The translations under genes and the position numbers were made by a program. The notes under the pieces are model-generated. The model had not been told where the DNA came from, did no database searches, and was given only the letters and a program-made list of their open reading frames with translations. Below are positions 37,527 through 46,610 of a stretch of DNA of 64,000 nt, one piece after another. This stretch comes from Microbacterium sp. 1.5R (GTDB lineage Bacteria > Actinomycetota > Actinomycetes > Actinomycetales > Microbacteriaceae): NCBI RefSeq assembly GCF_001889265.1, contig NZ_CP018151.1:1550001-1614000 (forward strand), given 5' to 3'. The number at the start of each line of letters is the position of its first letter. Within the stretch, counting starts at the first letter, position 1.

Positions 37527-38771
37527 TCAGGTGTACCAGGTCGGCTCAGGCACCTCGTTGCGCAGCACGTAGTCGCCGACCTCCCGCTTCTTGTACGCGA
37601 TCGGGTCGTGCAGGCTGTGCGTGCGCAGGTTGCGCCAGAAGATGTCGAGGCCGACCGAATTGGCCGAGGCCCTGGCGCCGGTGAGCTCGTAGATCTTCGT
37701 GGCGACCTCCAGGCCGTCGTCGACGATGCGCAGCTTCCCCGCCGCGATGCGCACGGCGATCTCGCCACGTCGACGTGCAGTGAGTTCTTCGCGCGGGGCG
37801 TGCAGCACCGCACTGATCTCGGCGCCCACGGCATCGAGCAGCGCTTCGTCGGCCCACAGCTTCGATGCCAGCTCGCCATAGCCTTCGAGCAGATACCACT
37901 CGTCTGTCGCGTGCTGCTTGTCATCGCCGCCGTACGGCCACGGGCGGGTCACAGATCGCGTGTAGGCGGATGCCGTCTCGAGGGCGCCCTGTGCGATGCC
38001 GAGGTAGAAGTTCGCGAAGACGAGCTGGATGGTCGGCACGTTCAGAGTGTTGTAGGTCAAGGGGCGGAACACCCGGTCGACGAAGCCGGCTGCCGCCGCC
38101 CAGGGGACGCGGACGTCGCGGATCTCGACCGAGCCCGATTCGGTGAGTCGCTGCCCCAGGTTGTCCCAGTCGTCTCCGAAGACGATCCCCTCCTGAGCCG
38201 TGGGGACGATCGCGAAGATGTGCGTCTCGGTGCCTTCGAGGACGCCTTCGAGGACGGTCAGGTCCGAGATCTGGCCGCCCGTCGAGAAGGACTTGCGCCC
38301 GGAGAACACGAGATCATCGCCGTCTTCGCGGATCACCAAGTCGGAGTCGCGCGGGTTGACCGCGCCGCCGAAGACGAAGTCGTTCGCGGTGTACAGCTCC
38401 TCGACCGCGGCGATCTGCTCTTCGGTTCCGACGAGACGGGCCGCCCACGCCCAGAGGTAGTGATACCCGAGGACCTGTCCGATCGACCCGTCGCCGCGGG
38501 CCACCGCCCTGATCACCTTGTAGGCGGTGTCCCAGCTCTCACCGGCGCCGCCGTGGGCGCGAGGGCCGAGCAGGGTGACCAGCCCCGAGTCCTTGAGCAG
38601 CTGGACCTCGGCCCGAGGGGTCGCATTCGCGCGGTCCCGCTCGACGGCATCCACCGCGAGGATGTCGGCCACCTCCTCGGCGCGGTCGATCCACTCGAGG
38701 CTGGTCTGAGGTCTTGGCGTGCCGCGCCAGCGATCGCTGAGGCCCGTCGTCACTGCATCCGTGATTGTCAT
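37527..38771 (-). CDS. acyl-CoA dehydrogenase-fold flavin monooxygenase (DszC/SfnB-like)
   Basis: 414 residues from ATG 38771 with AAGGGTG upstream. The fold is that of acyl-CoA dehydrogenases (helical N-terminal domain LLKDSGLVTLLGPRAHGGAGESW, beta domain FSGRKSFSTGGQISDLTVL, helical C-terminal domain) but the sequence groups with two-component FMNH2-dependent monooxygenases such as DszC and SfnB, which act on organosulfur or aromatic compounds. No flavin reductase is adjacent. Two tandem 15-bp repeats lie 64-98 bases upstream and may be operator sites. Confidence 0.85.
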   Translation of the reverse strand: MTITDAVTTGLSDRWRGTPRPQTSLEWIDRAEEVADILAVDAVERDRANATPRAEVQLLKDSGLVTLLGPRAHGGAGESWDTAYKVIRAVARGDGSIGQVLGYHYLWAWAARLVGTEEQIAAVEELYTANDFVFGGAVNPRDSDLVIREDGDDLVFSGRKSFSTGGQISDLTVLEGVLEGTETHIFAIVPTAQEGIVFGDDWDNLGQRLTESGSVEIRDVRVPWAAAAGFVDRVFRPLTYNTLNVPTIQLVFANFYLGIAQGALETASAYTRSVTRPWPYGGDDKQHATDEWYLLEGYGELASKLWADEALLDAVGAEISAVLHAPREELTARRRGEIAVRIAAGKLRIVDDGLEVATKIYELTGARASANSVGLDIFWRNLRTHSLHDPIAYKKREVGDYVLRNEVPEPTWYT

Positions 38772-38834
38772 GTTGTCACCCTTCCGGTTGGTCGATGCGG
38801 CAACGATAGGAGCGCGTCGGCGTCGAATGCGGGT

Positions 38835-38869
38835 TGTTACCCAGGGTGAGGGACTGTTACCCACGGTGA
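38835..38869. promoter_or_regulatory. two tandem 15-bp repeats upstream of the DszC-like gene
   Basis: TGTTACCCAGGGTGA (38835-38849) and TGTTACCCACGGTGA (38855-38869) are 14/15 identical, on the same strand and 20 bp apart (about two helical turns). Each contains an imperfect palindrome (GTTACC/GGTGA), which fits cooperative binding of a dimeric regulator. Confidence 0.55.
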
Positions 38870-38944
38870 CCCCTCCTGAGCGGCCCGCGACCGCTGGCGA
38901 TCGGGGAGGTCGAGACGCCACCCGGCAACTAGAATCGAGGGGAT

Positions 38945-40450
38945 ATGGCTACCCCGCACCCCCTCACCACGACCGCCAGCGGCTCCGACGTACGCGTCCG
39001 CTTCTGCCCCTCGCCCACCGGACTGCCGCACGTCGGCATGGTCCGCACGGCCCTCTTCAACTGGGCGTACGCCCGCCACAACGGCGGGAAGATGGTGTTC
39101 CGCATCGAGGACACCGACGCCGCGCGCGACAGTGAGGAGAGCTTCCGCCAGCTCGTCGACGCTCTGACCTGGCTCAAGATCGACTGGGATGAGGGCGTCG
39201 AGGTCGGAGGGCCGCATGCCCCGTACCGCCAGTCCGAGCGTCACGACATCTATCGCGGCGTGATCGACAAGCTCCTCGCCTCCGGCGCCCTGTACGAGAG
39301 CTTCTCCACGGCGGAGGAGATCGACGCCCGCAACGAGGCGGCCGGACGCGCGAAGCAGCTCGGCTACGACAATCACGACCGGGATCTCACGACCGAGCAG
39401 AAGGACGCCTTCCGCGCGGAGGGTCGTCAGCCGGCACTCCGACTGCGCGTGCCGGACGAGGACCTCACCTACGTCGATCTGATCCGCGGTGAGGTGACCT
39501 TCCCCGCCGGTTCCTTCCCGGACTTCGTGGTGGTGCGTCCGAACGGGATCCCGCTCTACACGTTCGTGAATCCCGTCGACGACGCGCTCATGGGCATCAC
39601 GCACGTTCTGCGCGGCGAAGACCTGATGCCCTCCACGGCTCGTCAGCTCGCGCTGTACGCGGCCCTGATCGACGCCGGCGTCACCACGTTCGTCCCGCGG
39701 TTCGCTCACATGCCGCTCGTGCTCGGCGAGACGGGTAACAAGAAGCTCTCCAAGCGCGACCCTCAGGCGGATCTTTTCCTCCACCGGGATCGCGGATTCA
39801 TCCACGAGGGTCTCCTGAACTATCTGGCGCTGCTCGGCTGGTCCATCGGTCACGACCGCGATGTCTTCACGCTCGAGGAGTTCACCGAGGCGTTCGACAT
39901 CGTGGACGTCAACCCGAACCCGGCTCGGTTCGACCAGAAGAAGGCCGAGTCGATCAACGGCGACCACATCCGCAAGCTCGACGAGAAGGACTTCGCCGAG
40001 AGGACGATCCCGTACCTCGCGGCCGCCGGCCTCTTCGACGAGCCGACTCACGAAGAGCTCGTGCTCGCCTTCCGGGTCGCCCCGCTCGTGCAGGAGCGCG
40101 TGCAGTTGCTCGGCGACGTGCCCGGCATGGTCGGCTTCCTCTTCTCCGACGACGTCTCGTATGACGCCGACGCGCTCAAGGGGCTCCCTGCGAACGCCGG
40201 CGAGGTGCTCGACGCGTGCGTGGTGGCTCTCGAGCCGGTGACCGGCTTCACGCCCGAGAAGATTCAGGAGGCTCTCGCAGCGGCGCTCGTCGAGAGCCTC
40301 GAGCTCAAGCCGCGTGTCGCCTACGGTCCTCCGCGTGTCGCGATCACGGGACGCCGCATCTCGCCGCCGCTGTTCGAATCCATGGAGCTCCTGGGCAAGG
40401 ACGAGTCGCTGCGACGGCTCCGGTTGCTGTCGGAGTTCCTGGCCGGCTGA
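38945..40450 (+). CDS. gltX: glutamate--tRNA ligase
   Basis: 501 residues. Class I aminoacyl-tRNA synthetase: the HIGH-type motif reads [11 protein letters not shown] (HVGM), the KMSKS-type loop reads KKLSKRDPQ. The catalytic Rossmann domain is followed by an all-helical anticodon-binding domain. In actinobacteria this enzyme may also charge tRNA-Gln for later amidation. A tRNA-Gln gene follows and a tRNA-Glu gene lies 7.8 kb away. A terminator closes the gene. Confidence 0.96.
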   Translation: MATPHPLTTTASGSDVRVRFCPSPTGLPHVGMVRTALFNWAYARHNGGKMVFRIEDTDAARDSEESFRQLVDALTWLKIDWDEGVEVGGPHAPYRQSERHDIYRGVIDKLLASGALYESFSTAEEIDARNEAAGRAKQLGYDNHDRDLTTEQKDAFRAEGRQPALRLRVPDEDLTYVDLIRGEVTFPAGSFPDFVVVRPNGIPLYTFVNPVDDALMGITHVLRGEDLMPSTARQLALYAALIDAGVTTFVPRFAHMPLVLGETGNKKLSKRDPQADLFLHRDRGFIHEGLLNYLALLGWSIGHDRDVFTLEEFTEAFDIVDVNPNPARFDQKKAESINGDHIRKLDEKDFAERTIPYLAAAGLFDEPTHEELVLAFRVAPLVQERVQLLGDVPGMVGFLFSDDVSYDADALKGLPANAGEVLDACVVALEPVTGFTPEKIQEALAAALVESLELKPRVAYGPPRVAITGRRISPPLFESMELLGKDESLRRLRLLSEFLAG

Positions 40451-40462
40451 GACGGCCTGGTC

Positions 40463-40499
40463 GACGAGGGAGAGTCGCCGATGAGTGCTCTCCCTCGTC
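40463..40499 (+). terminator. terminator of gltX
   Basis: GACGAGGGAGAG and CTCTCCCTCGTC form a perfect 12-bp stem with a 13-base loop, 12 bases after the stop. Confidence 0.7.
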
Positions 40500-40599
40500 A
40501 TCCCCGCCCGCGACGCGCCCGGACGAACGGCGGCGTTTTGGCATTAGGGCCGCGGCTCGGGTAAGCTTGACTCTCGGTGCGAGACTCCGGTTTCGCCCT

Positions 40600-40671
40600 T
40601 GGGGTATGGTGTAATTGGCAACACGGCGGTTTCTGGTTCCGTTGTTCTTGGTTCGAGTCCAGGTACCCCAG
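40600..40671 (+). tRNA. tRNA-Gln (anticodon CUG)
   Basis: 72-nt cloverleaf: acceptor TGGGGTA with TACCCCA, discriminator G, D arm GTGTAATTGGCAACAC, anticodon loop TTCTGGT with anticodon CTG, T loop TTCGAGT. CCA is not encoded. The innermost anticodon pair is U-U, a mismatch. Confidence 0.95.
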
Positions 40672-40674
40672 CAA

Positions 40675-40707
40675 GACAAAAACCCCCGCTCAGGCGGGGG
40701 TTTTGTC
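40675..40707. terminator. bidirectional terminator after tRNA-Gln
   Basis: GACAAAAACCCCCGC and GGCGGGGGTTTTGTC form a 15-bp stem carrying A and T runs on either side, so it can end both tRNA-Gln and the converging gene at 40724. Confidence 0.85.
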
Positions 40708-40723
40708 GTTACTGGATGCGTGC

Positions 40724-41545
40724 CTACTCGCACTCTCCGATGAACCCGAGGTAGCACACCGCTTCGTGCGTGACGGCCGGCTCGTAGTCGTCGTTCGACA
40801 CCTGACGTGTATCGATCTCAGGCGTCCGGTGAAGGCTGCCATAGCTGCCGAGCGTGGCCACGAAGTAGCCGTCGCCGTCCTGCGCCTTCATCTCGTCTAT
40901 CGCCGCGCTGTACTCGGCGCACAGGCGGGTCGCGCTCTCGGTGAGCTCGACATCGACGCAGGCTGCCGTGTAGGTCGCGACCATGAGGTTCGTGCAGTCC
41001 GTCCAGTCCTGGTTCACGCTGCAGGGGTTCACGTCGTCCATCGTGACGTCGTAGCGCCCGGTCTCGTACTCCTCGCTGCGGAAGGTCTCCGGCTGCTCGG
41101 GTACATCGGTCTTGGTCCAGTGTCGCGCCGTGGCGAAGGCGAAGATCACGACGATCGCGGCGATGAGAAGGAGCGCGCCCACGATCGAGAGCGCCACCCA
41201 GAGACCGACACGCCTCTTCTGACCCGGAGGGCCGTCGGGCGCGGCCGTGTATCCCGGGTACACCGGCGGGCCTGCTGGCGCCGGGGCCTGCGTGGCGTAC
41301 ACGGGCGCCGTGTCGTATGCGGGAGGAGGTGCGTCGTACGCCGGAGGAGGTGCGTCGTATGCGGGGCCGGTGGGCGGCGGGGGAGCGGTCGGCTGGGTCG
41401 ACACCCAGTAGGCGTACCAGCTCTGAGCGGACGCGGTATCGTCGGCCACCTGTCGGGCTTCGAGGTCGGTGAGCTGCAACCCGAGTGGGGCGCGCAGATC
41501 TGCACGGGTCAGGGACGCACGGAACTCCTCGAATGACATCGCCAT
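40724..41545 (-). CDS. hypothetical membrane-anchored protein with a Pro/Tyr-rich cytoplasmic region
   Basis: About 273 residues from ATG 41545 (or 41539, two codons later). An N-terminal helical stretch (SFEEFRASLTRADLRAPLG) is followed by a low-complexity segment of YDAPPPA repeats (about residues 55-105), one membrane segment (LWVALSIVGALLLIAAIVVIF), and a cysteine-containing external domain (NPCSVNQDW, CTNLMVATYTAAC). No family recognised; the architecture suggests an envelope protein. Confidence 0.75.
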   Translation of the reverse strand: MAMSFEEFRASLTRADLRAPLGLQLTDLEARQVADDTASAQSWYAYWVSTQPTAPPPPTGPAYDAPPPAYDAPPPAYDTAPVYATQAPAPAGPPVYPGYTAAPDGPPGQKRRVGLWVALSIVGALLLIAAIVVIFAFATARHWTKTDVPEQPETFRSEEYETGRYDVTMDDVNPCSVNQDWTDCTNLMVATYTAACVDVELTESATRLCAEYSAAIDEMKAQDGDGYFVATLGSYGSLHRTPEIDTRQVSNDDYEPAVTHEAVCYLGFIGECE

Positions 41546-41738
41546 AGTCACGAGGATGGCAGACCATCGGGTGCCCGGACAATCGATCGGCGCGATGCCG
41601 CTGCCGACGGAGCATGCCGTCCGGAGGGAGATATCGCCTAGCAGAGCGCGCCCGTGTCGCGCCATGCCCTTCACTGCCGGCGCCGGGGCGGGCATCGTGA
41701 TCGCAGATGCCCGACGCGGCATGACAGGGAGGATGCCA

Positions 41739-42698
41739 ATGGCACTCACGAGAGTCGTCCCCGGCGAGACGCCGGGAATTCGACGCGTGCGATCGGGCTC
41801 CGGCTTCCGATACGTCGATGCCGGCAACACGCCCGTGGCCGAGGCCGATCGAGAGCGCATCCGGGACCTCGCGATACCTCCCGCGTGGAAAGACGTGTGG
41901 ATCGCCGCCGACCCCCTCGCTCACATTCAGGCGGTCGGCACAGACGATGCGGGCAGACGTCAGTATCTCTACCATCCCCTCTGGCGCACCGGCAGAGATC
42001 AGCGCAAGTTCGCCCGGGCGCTCAAACTGGCCGAGGCGCTGCCCGCCGCCAGGGCGAAGGTCACCCGTGCCATCGGTGAACCGGGACTGACACGTGACCG
42101 CGCCCTCGCCGTCTCCTTCCGGCTGCTGGACGACGCTGCACTGCGCATCGGCTCGGAGCGTTACCTGGTGAAACACGGCAGTCGCGGCCTGAGCACGCTT
42201 CGGCGACGGGACGTGCGGATCGACGGGAGTACGGTCGCGCTCAGCTTCCCTGCGAAGAGCAAGCAGCTCGCCTCGATCGAGATCACCGATGCGCCGCTCG
42301 CCGAGGCGCTGTCGGAGTTCGCCGTCGGTTCGCCGAAGGCTCCGCTGCTCGCCTATCGCAAGGGCCGTCGCCGGGTGCGACTCACCTCGAGCGAGGTCAA
42401 CGACTATCTACGGCAGGTGGCGGGATCGTCGTTCACCGCGAAGGACTTCCGCACGCTGCACGGTACGATCCTCGCGGCGGACGCGCTGGCGCGGATCGGC
42501 CGACTCGAGACGAAGACCGATCGACGGCGCGCCGAGCGCCTCGCTGTGCAGGCCACGGCGTCGGCGCTCGGCAACACTCTCGCGGTCGCCCGAGGGAGCT
42601 ACATCGACCCGCGGGTCTTCCGGCTCTACGCGCGCGGTCGCACTCTCGACCTGTCGGTGTCGCCGGAGACTGCCATCCGCAAGCTCCTCGGGCGGTGA
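41739..42698 (+). CDS. DNA topoisomerase IB
   Basis: 319 residues from ATG 41739; AGGGAGG lies 7 bases before it. Poxvirus-type bacterial topoisomerase IB that relaxes supercoils through a 3'-phosphotyrosyl link. N-terminal domain GFRYVDAGNTPVAE and LAIPPAWKDVWIA, catalytic Arg region RLLDDAALRIGSERY, SEVNDYLRQVAGSSFTAKDFRTLHGT, and the catalytic Tyr in GSYIDPRVFRLY. Usual length for the family. Confidence 0.93.
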   Translation: MALTRVVPGETPGIRRVRSGSGFRYVDAGNTPVAEADRERIRDLAIPPAWKDVWIAADPLAHIQAVGTDDAGRRQYLYHPLWRTGRDQRKFARALKLAEALPAARAKVTRAIGEPGLTRDRALAVSFRLLDDAALRIGSERYLVKHGSRGLSTLRRRDVRIDGSTVALSFPAKSKQLASIEITDAPLAEALSEFAVGSPKAPLLAYRKGRRRVRLTSSEVNDYLRQVAGSSFTAKDFRTLHGTILAADALARIGRLETKTDRRRAERLAVQATASALGNTLAVARGSYIDPRVFRLYARGRTLDLSVSPETAIRKLLGR

Positions 42699-42704
42699 GG
42701 GGCG

Positions 42705-43562
42705 TCAGCTCTCGCGAGGGTAGGTGTAGAAACCCTCGCCCGTCGCGACCCCCAGCTTGCCGTGGTCGATGTACTGCTCCTTGAGCAGGTCTGCGAAGCG
42801 CTGCTGCTTCTCGCCGCCCATGCGCGAGATGTTGTAGGCGGTCGTCAGACCGACGATGTCGTAGATCTCGAAGGGGCCTGCCGGCGCGCCCGTGCCGATC
42901 CGCCAGGTCGCGTCGATGTCCGCGGGCTCGGCGATGCCGTCGACGAGCAGCTCGGCCCCGGCCTGGAGGAAGGGCACGAGCAGCGAGTTCAGCAGGTAGC
43001 CCGCCTTCTCCTTCTTGATCTGGATGGGGACCATCCCGATCTGCGTCGCGAACTCGACGACCGTCTCGTAGACGGTGGGGTCGGTTGCGGGGGTTCCCAT
43101 GACCTCGGCGGTGTTGTGCGACCAGATCTCGTTCGCGAAGTGGAGGGCGAGGAACCGGTCGGGGCGACCCGTCGATTCCGCGAGCGCGCTCGGCAGGAGG
43201 GTCGAGGAGTTGGTCGCGAAGATCGTGGTCGCCGGTGCGGCGTCGGCGAGGGTCCGGTAGATGCTCTGCTTGAGTTCGAGGCTCTCGGGCACCGCCTCGA
43301 TGATGAGGTCAGCCGCAGCGGCTGCATCCGCGAGGTCGGAGGTGAGCCGGATGCGGTCGATCGCGGCATTCGCGCCGCCGTCAGCGGCATTCTCCACGCC
43401 GTCTGCGACGTAGCGCGAGGCGAGATCTTCGAGTCGTTCGGCCGCGCGATCGAGCGCGGACTGATCGATGTCGTATGCGACGACGTCGAAACCGTGGAAG
43501 GCGGTCTGGAACGCGATCTGCGATCCGAGCACGCCGGTGCCGAGAACAGTGATGTTCTTCAT
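42705..43562 (-). CDS. 3-hydroxyacyl-CoA dehydrogenase
   Basis: 285 residues. N-terminal Rossmann motif VLGTGVLGSQIAFQTAFHG; catalytic region LIIEAVPESLELKQ, TNSSTLLPSAL, and the His in ALHFANEIW (His-Phe-Ala-Asn where HxxNP is typical). C-terminal dimerisation domain ends GVATGEGFYTYP. Oxidises 3-hydroxyacyl-CoA, e.g. 3-hydroxybutyryl-CoA. It is 35 bases downstream of a marR gene in the same direction and probably under its control. Confidence 0.9.
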   Translation of the reverse strand: MKNITVLGTGVLGSQIAFQTAFHGFDVVAYDIDQSALDRAAERLEDLASRYVADGVENAADGGANAAIDRIRLTSDLADAAAAADLIIEAVPESLELKQSIYRTLADAAPATTIFATNSSTLLPSALAESTGRPDRFLALHFANEIWSHNTAEVMGTPATDPTVYETVVEFATQIGMVPIQIKKEKAGYLLNSLLVPFLQAGAELLVDGIAEPADIDATWRIGTGAPAGPFEIYDIVGLTTAYNISRMGGEKQQRFADLLKEQYIDHGKLGVATGEGFYTYPRES

Positions 43563-43597
43563 TTCTCTTCTTCCTCTGGTGGCCTTGTGGGCCGTGG

Positions 43598-44044
43598 TCA
43601 GGCTTGTTCGTCGCCGCTGTCGAAACGCCGGAGATCATGCGCGAAGCGCTGCACCTCGTCATCCGTCCACTGCGCGAGATGGGCGTCGATGACGTCCTGC
43701 AGCGATCGCAGTGTGCCGCGGAATGCCTCTTCGCCCTCGGCGGTCAGCTCGAGCGGTCGGCCGCGTCCGGAGTTCGAAGGGGCCTCCTGCACGAGGCCGA
43801 GAGACATGAGTGCGGACAGCTGACGTGAAACGGTCGAGCGGTTCAGTCGGAACATCCGGGCGATGTCCGTCGACCGGATCCCGGGCTGGTCGGCGATCGC
43901 CATGACGATGGACTGGTCGGTCATCGAGAGCGTCGGCTCTCCCGCGCGGGCGTCGACCAGGCCGCGCCGCGTGATGGCGACGAGCGACTTCAGGACGGCG
44001 GCGCTGTCGGTTCGGCGTTCGTCTGACCCAGTCTCATGTTGCAT
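43598..44044 (-). CDS. MarR family transcriptional regulator
   Basis: 148 residues: an N-terminal helix, winged-helix DNA-binding core (SMTDQSIVMAIADQPGIRSTD, recognition helix RLNRSTVSRQLSALMSLGLV, wing EAPSNSGRGRPLELTAEG) and C-terminal dimer helices. Two GTTGC-N5-GCAAC palindromes lie at and just before its start codon, so autoregulation is very likely. The gene downstream encodes 3-hydroxyacyl-CoA dehydrogenase; the one on the other side is pepN. Confidence 0.92.
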   Translation of the reverse strand: MQHETGSDERRTDSAAVLKSLVAITRRGLVDARAGEPTLSMTDQSIVMAIADQPGIRSTDIARMFRLNRSTVSRQLSALMSLGLVQEAPSNSGRGRPLELTAEGEEAFRGTLRSLQDVIDAHLAQWTDDEVQRFAHDLRRFDSGDEQA

Positions 44045-44080
44045 AGCGCAACTCTACGCTCTTCTGTTGCGTGAGGCAAC
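44038..44080. promoter_or_regulatory. two identical-architecture operators for the 43598 MarR regulator
   Basis: GTTGCATAGCGCAAC (44038-44052) and GTTGCGTGAGGCAAC (44066-44080) both read GTTGC-N5-GCAAC and lie 28 bp apart centre to centre. The first covers the marR start codon; a candidate TAGAGT -10 box lies between them on the minus strand. Confidence 0.75.
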
Positions 44081-44126
44081 GTACGTAGGTTCGGCAGGGC
44101 GGGAACGCGGATGAAAGGATGGAGGC

Positions 44127-46610
44127 ATGGACACAGCCAATCTCTCCCGAGAGGAGACCGCGGCGCGATCCGCCGCCGTCTCCGTGCGCAGCATCCGCGT
44201 AGAACTCGACCTCACGGGTGCGCCGGAGCGGGCACGCAGCGGGTTCTCCACGACCACGACCCTGGATTTCACCGCGACGGCGGACTCGACCTGGGTGGAC
44301 TTCATCGGAGAGAGCGTCGAGAGGGTCGTCGTCAACGGCGTCGACCGCGATGTCGTCTACGACGGGTCGCGCATCGAGCTGAGCGGCCTCGGGACCGAGA
44401 ACGTCGTCCGTGTCGAAGCTGTCGCGAGCTACAGCCGATCCGGCGAAGGCCTGCACCGGTTCCACGACCCGGTCGACGACCGCACCTACCTCTACACGCA
44501 GTACGAGCCCGCCGACGCGCGACGGGTGATGGCCTGCTTCGAGCAGCCCGACATCAAGGCGCCCTACACGTTCGTGATCGATGCTCCGGCGGGTTGGCAG
44601 GTGCTGTCGAACCAGGCGGCGGTCAGCGTCGACGCCGGCGTCGGCGTGCAACGTGTCGAGTTCGCTCCTACTCTTCCGATCTCCAGCTACATCACGTCCA
44701 TCGCGGCGGGACCCTACGCTCGAGTCGACGGCGAGTGGCAGCGCGACGATCAGCGCATCGCGCTGGGCCTGTTCGCGCGACAGTCCCTCGCGCAGTACCT
44801 GGAGTCGGACGAGATCCTCGAGATCACCCGCCAGGGTCTCGATTTCTTCACCGACGCGTTCGCCTACCCCTATCCGTGGGGCAAGTACGACCAGATCTTC
44901 GTGCCCGAATACAACCTCGGCGCGATGGAGAACCCCGGCCTCGTGACATTCACAGAGTCCTACCTGTCGCGAGGGGCCGCTACGGATGCCCAGCGTGCCG
45001 CTCGCGCGAACACGATCCTGCATGAGATGGCGCACATGTGGTTCGGCGACCTGGTCACGATGAAGTGGTGGGACGATCTGTGGCTCAAGGAGTCGTTCGC
45101 CGACTACATGGGTTCGCATGCCTCGGCGGTGGCGACGCGCTTCCACGACGCCTGGGTGAAATTCGCGGCGAACCGCAAAGCGTGGGCGTACCAGCAGGAC
45201 CAGTTGCCCACGACGCACCCGATCGTCGCGGACATCCCCGATCTCGAGGCGGCGAAGCTGAACTTCGACGGCATCACCTACGCCAAGGGTGCCGCCGTGC
45301 TCAAGCAGCTCGTCGCGTTCGTCGGCGACGAGGCGTTCTTCGAGGGCGCGCGGCGGTACTTCGCGGCGAACGCCTTCGGCAACACGACCCTCGAGGACTT
45401 CCTCGTGCAGTTGAGCGCGGTCTCCGGGCGGGACATGACCGATTGGTCGCGTGCCTGGTTGCAGACCACCGGGGTCTCGACGCTGTGGGTGGAGCGGGAT
45501 GCCGACGGCGGCGCCGCCGTCATGCAGAGCGACCCGCGGCCGCACCGCCTGCGTATCGGTCTCTACGATCGTGTCGACGGGAGGGTCGTCCGTCGCGATC
45601 AGATCGCGCTCGACATCCACGACGAGCGGACACCGGTCATCATCCCGGCTGCGGATCTCGTGCTCCTCAATGATGACGACCTCACCTATGCCAAGGTGCG
45701 TCTCGATGACGCCTCTCTGGCGACGGTGCGGGAATCACTGTCTTCGCTCGACGATCCTCTCGCCAGGGCTGTCATCTGGTCATCGCTCTGGAACGCCACC
45801 CGCGACGGCGAGCTCGCGGTCGCTCGGTACGCCGAGATCGTTCGTGCCCACGCTCCGCGGGAGTCGAACATCGGCCTTCTCGCCGGCATCCTCGCGAATA
45901 CGCTCTTCGCGATCCGCAACTACGCGAGCGATGACGCGCGACAGCGTGAGTCGACAGCATGGGTCGAGACCGCGTGGACTGCGCTCCAGGCATCCGATGC
46001 CGGCAGCGATGCACAGCTCTCCTGGGCGCGTGCGCTCGCATCGGCATCAGCTTTCGACGATGTGCGTGCAGACGACATCCGCGCGATCCTGCATGGCGAT
46101 GCCCCCGACGGGCTCACGATCGACCCGGATCTGCGGTGGCAGCTCCTCACCGCCCTCGTCACCACGGGACACGCGGATGCCGATGCGGTGGCCGCGGAGC
46201 TGGAGTCCGACGACACGGGCAGCGGACGCACCGCTGCCCGCAGGGCCCTGGCCTCGCGTCCCGAACCGGACGTCCGGGCTGCCGCCTGGGACGCGGCGTG
46301 GAACGACGGATCGCTCAGCAACGATCATCTCGACGCGGTGATCGGCGGGTTCCGAGCCGGAGGACGCCGCGATCTCATCGAGAGGTTCGATGCCGAGTAC
46401 TTCGGGCGGATCGGCGATGCGTGGGCGACACGGAGCATCGAGCTGGCGCAACGCCTCGTGGTCGGACTCTTCCCCGCCTCGCCCACACTCGATGCCGTGG
46501 ATGCCTGGCTCGCGGACAACGACACGGCGCCCGCCGCTCTGCGCCGGATCGTCATCGAACAGCGCGACCACCTGGCGCGAGCTCTGCGCGTTCGAGCCGC
46601 GCAGAGCTAG
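44127..46610 (+). CDS. pepN: aminopeptidase N (M1 family)
   Basis: 827 residues. Zinc aminopeptidase: exopeptidase motif GAMENPGLVTF, zinc site HEMAHMWFGDLVTMKWWDDL with the third ligand Glu in WLKESFADYMG, and catalytic Tyr region YAKGAAVLKQL. The C-terminal ERAP-like helical domain is complete. No signal peptide, so cytoplasmic peptide turnover is likely. GGATGGAGG precedes the ATG. The stop overlaps that of the converging kinase-like gene. Confidence 0.96.
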   Translation: MDTANLSREETAARSAAVSVRSIRVELDLTGAPERARSGFSTTTTLDFTATADSTWVDFIGESVERVVVNGVDRDVVYDGSRIELSGLGTENVVRVEAVASYSRSGEGLHRFHDPVDDRTYLYTQYEPADARRVMACFEQPDIKAPYTFVIDAPAGWQVLSNQAAVSVDAGVGVQRVEFAPTLPISSYITSIAAGPYARVDGEWQRDDQRIALGLFARQSLAQYLESDEILEITRQGLDFFTDAFAYPYPWGKYDQIFVPEYNLGAMENPGLVTFTESYLSRGAATDAQRAARANTILHEMAHMWFGDLVTMKWWDDLWLKESFADYMGSHASAVATRFHDAWVKFAANRKAWAYQQDQLPTTHPIVADIPDLEAAKLNFDGITYAKGAAVLKQLVAFVGDEAFFEGARRYFAANAFGNTTLEDFLVQLSAVSGRDMTDWSRAWLQTTGVSTLWVERDADGGAAVMQSDPRPHRLRIGLYDRVDGRVVRRDQIALDIHDERTPVIIPAADLVLLNDDDLTYAKVRLDDASLATVRESLSSLDDPLARAVIWSSLWNATRDGELAVARYAEIVRAHAPRESNIGLLAGILANTLFAIRNYASDDARQRESTAWVETAWTALQASDAGSDAQLSWARALASASAFDDVRADDIRAILHGDAPDGLTIDPDLRWQLLTALVTTGHADADAVAAELESDDTGSGRTAARRALASRPEPDVRAAAWDAAWNDGSLSNDHLDAVIGGFRAGGRRDLIERFDAEYFGRIGDAWATRSIELAQRLVVGLFPASPTLDAVDAWLADNDTAPAALRRIVIEQRDHLARALRVRAAQS

